In this document: in pieces, positions 12,404 to 14,705 of the stretch
Position numbering within the stretch: the stretch's first letter is position 1
Layout: each line of letters opens with the position of its first letter
NCBI GenBank assembly: GCA_030613835.1
Contig: JAUWLH010000019.1
Location: 1 to 14,705, forward strand
Direction of reading: 5' to 3'
DNA length: 14,705 nucleotides
Source of the DNA: Candidatus Bathyarchaeota archaeon
GTDB lineage: Archaea; Thermoproteota; Bathyarchaeia; TCS64
Made by a program: the position numbers and the translations under genes
Notes under the pieces: generated by a model
Seen by the model: the letters and a program-made list of their open reading frames with translations, nothing else
What the model was told of the DNA's origin: nothing
Database searches by the model: none

Positions 12404-13531
12404 ATGGAGAAGGCGAAAAAGTTCAGCGGCAGGCTCAGCTTCCTTGATTTCGCACGTGGAATAATCATGATAATAATGGCATGGGACCACGTCTCGGGCT
12501 TCTGGAACCAGTACCACCACGGAGGGGAAGGCATCCTTGGAAGGGCCCCACCGTTCATCAATACGACATGGTTCCTCTTGCGCTTCGTGAGCCACTATTG
12601 TGCACCTACATTCATTTTTCTCGCCGGGACGGTGCTTGCCATCAGCGCTACTAGAAGGCTTGAGAGGGGAGACAGGGAGAGGGATGTCACGCTGCACCTG
12701 ATCACGAGAGGGCTTGTGCTCCTCATACTTGAGGCCGCACTCGTCTCACCCGCCTTCAGCCTTCCGTGGACATATTTCGGCGTCATAGCGTGCATCGGAG
12801 TCAGTTTCATCATATTCAGCGTGGCAAGGAAACTGCCCCCCAAAGTGATCCTTCTTGTCAGCCTATTGATTGTGCTCAACGAGCCCTTCCTGAACTTGGA
12901 TTTCATCCCCTTGAACGTCAACTGGGGAAGGTACCTGAGAGTAATAATCAACGAGCCTAACTTCGAGAGGTTCCCGTACTTCGGGCTCTACCCGATCATA
13001 CCTTGGATCGGGGTCATGGGAATGGGCTGGAGCCTGGGGTCCTACCTTGAGTCCAAGAGCAGGAAGGATATCGCAGCCCTCAGAAACAGGGTTCTGGCTA
13101 CTGGAATCGCCAGCATCGTGATGTTCTTCGTGGTCCGCTACATCAACGGGTACGGCAACCTGCTCCCGAGGACAGGGAACACACTGATTGAGTGGCTCTA
13201 CGTGAGCAAGTACCCGCCAAGCCTAGCTTTCCTTTTGTGGAGCCTCGGGGGTATGTGCATCTTCATGACCATCGGCCTCGTACTTGAAGAGAGAGGACTA
13301 TCCGAGAACAGGATAGTTGCCGCAGTCCTGACAATAGGCAGGAACCCGCTTTTCTTCTATGTGACCCACCTCTGGCTATACAGGATTAGGTGGACGGGCC
13401 CGCCGTATCAGCTTGAGCTATCAACGACCCTTGTCTTCTGGGCCGTCGGGATCGTGGTGCTCTGGTTCATGTGCAGGGAGTACGAGAAGCTGAAGAGGAA
13501 GCACCCGAAACCAATTCTGCAGTACATATAG
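12404..13531 (+). CDS. DUF1624 / HGSNAT-like membrane acyltransferase
   Basis: A 375-residue integral membrane protein with about ten helices. The N-terminus GRLSFLDFARGIIMIIMAWDHVSGF (9-33) is the hallmark of the DUF1624/heparan-alpha-glucosaminide acetyltransferase group (R-x-x-x-LD-x-x-RG...DH). It is followed by LRFVSHYCAPTFIFLAGT (59-76) with H64, a candidate acyl-accepting histidine, then by TTRGL-type helices, YPIIPWIGVMGMGWSLG and the C-terminal IGRNPLFFYVTHLWLY. Family members move acyl groups across the membrane onto sugars or other extracytoplasmic acceptors. The open frame reaches back to a TTG at 12365, but the extra 13 residues (ATHLDSGIVTKT) lack family likeness, so the ATG at 12404 is chosen. 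The serine hydrolase starts 8 nt after this stop, so the two are probably co-transcribed and may act on related surface ester or acyl groups. Confidence 0.87.
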   Translation: MEKAKKFSGRLSFLDFARGIIMIIMAWDHVSGFWNQYHHGGEGILGRAPPFINTTWFLLRFVSHYCAPTFIFLAGTVLAISATRRLERGDRERDVTLHLITRGLVLLILEAALVSPAFSLPWTYFGVIACIGVSFIIFSVARKLPPKVILLVSLLIVLNEPFLNLDFIPLNVNWGRYLRVIINEPNFERFPYFGLYPIIPWIGVMGMGWSLGSYLESKSRKDIAALRNRVLATGIASIVMFFVVRYINGYGNLLPRTGNTLIEWLYVSKYPPSLAFLLWSLGGMCIFMTIGLVLEERGLSENRIVAAVLTIGRNPLFFYVTHLWLYRIRWTGPPYQLELSTTLVFWAVGIVVLWFMCREYEKLKRKHPKPILQYI

Positions 13532-13539
13532 TGATAGAA

Positions 13540-14705
13540 ATGAGTGGCCCTATTGACAGGAAAAGCCTCGCCATTATCTTGGCGGCATCCATCGTCCTGA
13601 CGAGTGGGAACATCTGGATGCACAGGAACGACCCCCCGGTGAACTGGGCGACTACTGAGCAGAATGGTATAAAGTTCAGCCATCCGCGTAGCGTGATCAT
13701 AGCAGACAGCACTCCCCCTGAATGGACTCCGAGCTACTGGGAGGGAGGACTCCAAGGAGAGTATAGCTCAGATGGAGTTGAACTCCTCGGTCTTTTCTGG
13801 TTCACAGACAGAGCGGAGTCCGAGGAACTCGCCCTTGAACTGGTCCTAGATATGGCCCTACAGGAAAACCCGGGGCTGGGATGGGGTGACGTAAAGACAA
13901 GGACCATGTCCGGTTACGATGTGACTTTCTATGAGATCGAGCTTGAGATAGAGGGGATGATAGTACCGGGGGTTATCACGGCCTTCAAGGACCCTTACGG
14001 GAGGATTATAATGCCTTTTTATCTCAAATCACCTGGAAGCATAGATTACAGCCTCCAAATGGTAGAGAGGATCATCGGAACCATGGAGCTTTCTGCCCCC
14101 TTGGAACTTCTAGTCATGCCTAGCTACTGGCCGACCGAGGGATGGAAATACGCCACCCCCGCACAGATGGGTTTGGCCCCCGGGCCGTTGCAGGACATGG
14201 TTGACGCCATCGAGTCAAACTCGTTCAGTGTGGACAGCGCAATGGTGATCAAGGACAGGTATGTCGTGCTGGACGAGTACTTCGGGGACTATGAGAAGGA
14301 CGAGCTTCACATCATATATAGCTGCACCAAAAGCGTTGTATCAACGATCTTCGGCATCGCCTACGGGAACGGCTTGATCCCGGGCCTCGACACTAGGCTA
14401 CTTGATATCTACCCGGACATCATTCCCGAGAACCCGGGAGAGTGGAAAGACTCCATCACCCTAAGGGACCTCCTCATGATGTCAGGAGGCTTCGATGCAA
14501 GGGACAGCTGGATTTACGAGTGGGAAGGACTAGATGGGCTGCACGCTGCTGATGATGCCGTGGAATACATGCTGGACCTGCCTATGGACTTCGAGCCAGG
14601 AACTCGCTTTGAGTATACCAATGGTGTTAGCCACCTACTCAGCAGCATTATAACCGAACAGACTGGTGTTTCGGCTGCCGAGTACGCCGAGGAGCACCTG
14701 TTCGG
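13540..14705 (+). CDS. Secreted beta-lactamase-family serine hydrolase with extra N-terminal domain, 3' end outside window
   Basis: At least 388 residues, open at the right edge. Residues 8-22 (KSLAIILAASIVLTS) are a signal peptide or anchor, so the body is outside the membrane. From ~200 on is a class C beta-lactamase/penicillin-binding-protein fold: SAMVIKDRYVVLDEYF, the SxxK motif S261-C-T-K264 in IIYSCTKSVVSTIFGIA, TLRDLLMMSGGF and the YxN motif Y359-T-N361 in FEYTNGVSHLLS. S261 is the nucleophile and K264 and Y359 its bases. The third motif (KTG/HxG) is beyond the window. Residues ~40-195 form a separate alpha/beta domain I cannot name with certainty; it has some look of a PsbP-like fold. 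A weak SD (GTGAT) lies four bases before the ATG. The substrate is unknown: esters, peptides or acyl-sugars are all possible. Confidence 0.88.
   Translation, partial: MSGPIDRKSLAIILAASIVLTSGNIWMHRNDPPVNWATTEQNGIKFSHPRSVIIADSTPPEWTPSYWEGGLQGEYSSDGVELLGLFWFTDRAESEELALELVLDMALQENPGLGWGDVKTRTMSGYDVTFYEIELEIEGMIVPGVITAFKDPYGRIIMPFYLKSPGSIDYSLQMVERIIGTMELSAPLELLVMPSYWPTEGWKYATPAQMGLAPGPLQDMVDAIESNSFSVDSAMVIKDRYVVLDEYFGDYEKDELHIIYSCTKSVVSTIFGIAYGNGLIPGLDTRLLDIYPDIIPENPGEWKDSITLRDLLMMSGGFDARDSWIYEWEGLDGLHAADDAVEYMLDLPMDFEPGTRFEYTNGVSHLLSSIITEQTGVSAAEYAEEHLF

Noticed and set aside
1..14705. tRNA, rRNA, CRISPR array, insertion sequence or integrase
   Set aside because: No cloverleaf with a TTCRA loop, no regularly spaced repeats and no transposase or recombinase motifs were seen; the tyrosine enzyme present is a topoisomerase, not an integrase.

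Overview
The window looks like a chromosomal segment from an uncultivated archaeon, probably of the TACK / Thermoproteota side (Bathyarchaeia- or Thaumarchaeota-related). The support is a eukaryotic-type DNA topoisomerase IB with all five catalytic residues, a tungsten-type aldehyde:ferredoxin oxidoreductase (AOR) with a MoaD-like sulfur carrier next to it, a FilR1-like archaeal winged-helix regulator, and repeated leaderless promoters in which a TATA-like box lies about 24-28 nt before the start codon. Lineage below 'archaeon' is an inference from gene content; no rRNA or tRNA gene is present to settle it. I see no CRISPR array, insertion sequence or integrase.

Layout. Positions 1-272 hold the C-terminus of an Mrp/NBP35-type Fe-S carrier ATPase. 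A QueG-like protein with motifs for two [4Fe-4S] clusters follows (335-1141, +). An HpcH/HpaI-type aldolase (1187-1984, -) lies tail-to-tail with it. A half-size EamA transporter (2051-2482, +) converges on the AOR gene (2506-4350, -), with a perfect 10-bp hairpin joining their stops. A MoaD-like gene diverges from AOR (4395-4676, +). Its stop codon overlaps that of a small membrane protein (4673-5023, -), which lies just downstream of topoisomerase IB (5056-6888, -). Diverging from the topoisomerase are an unknown membrane-anchored protein (6971-7924, +), a double-GAF-like sensor protein with four cysteines in its first domain (7974-9278, +) and a YtcJ-like amidohydrolase (9309-10922, +).

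The gap 10923-11195 has no credible gene but is dense in inverted repeats and contains a TATA-like box placed to start a structured transcript. After it come the FilR1-like regulator (11196-11966, -), a divergent 80-aa protein with a possible operator between its TATA box and start (12059-12301, +), a DUF1624/HGSNAT-like membrane acyltransferase (12404-13531, +) and a secreted beta-lactamase-fold serine hydrolase with an extra N-terminal domain. The hydrolase begins 8 nt later (13540, +) and runs off the window.

How the genes fit together. AOR plus MoaD is a coherent cofactor/enzyme pair for aldehyde oxidation with tungsten or molybdenum pterin. The aldolase and amidohydrolase suggest breakdown of carbonyl and amide compounds. 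The acyltransferase and serine hydrolase form a likely two-gene unit for envelope or extracellular chemistry. Most other neighbours carry their own promoters, so this is mainly a row of single-gene units rather than one operon. The points most worth checking are the histidine replacing a cluster cysteine in AOR, the lengthened basic linker in the topoisomerase, the metal-ligand substitution in the amidohydrolase, and the structured gap at 10923-11195.
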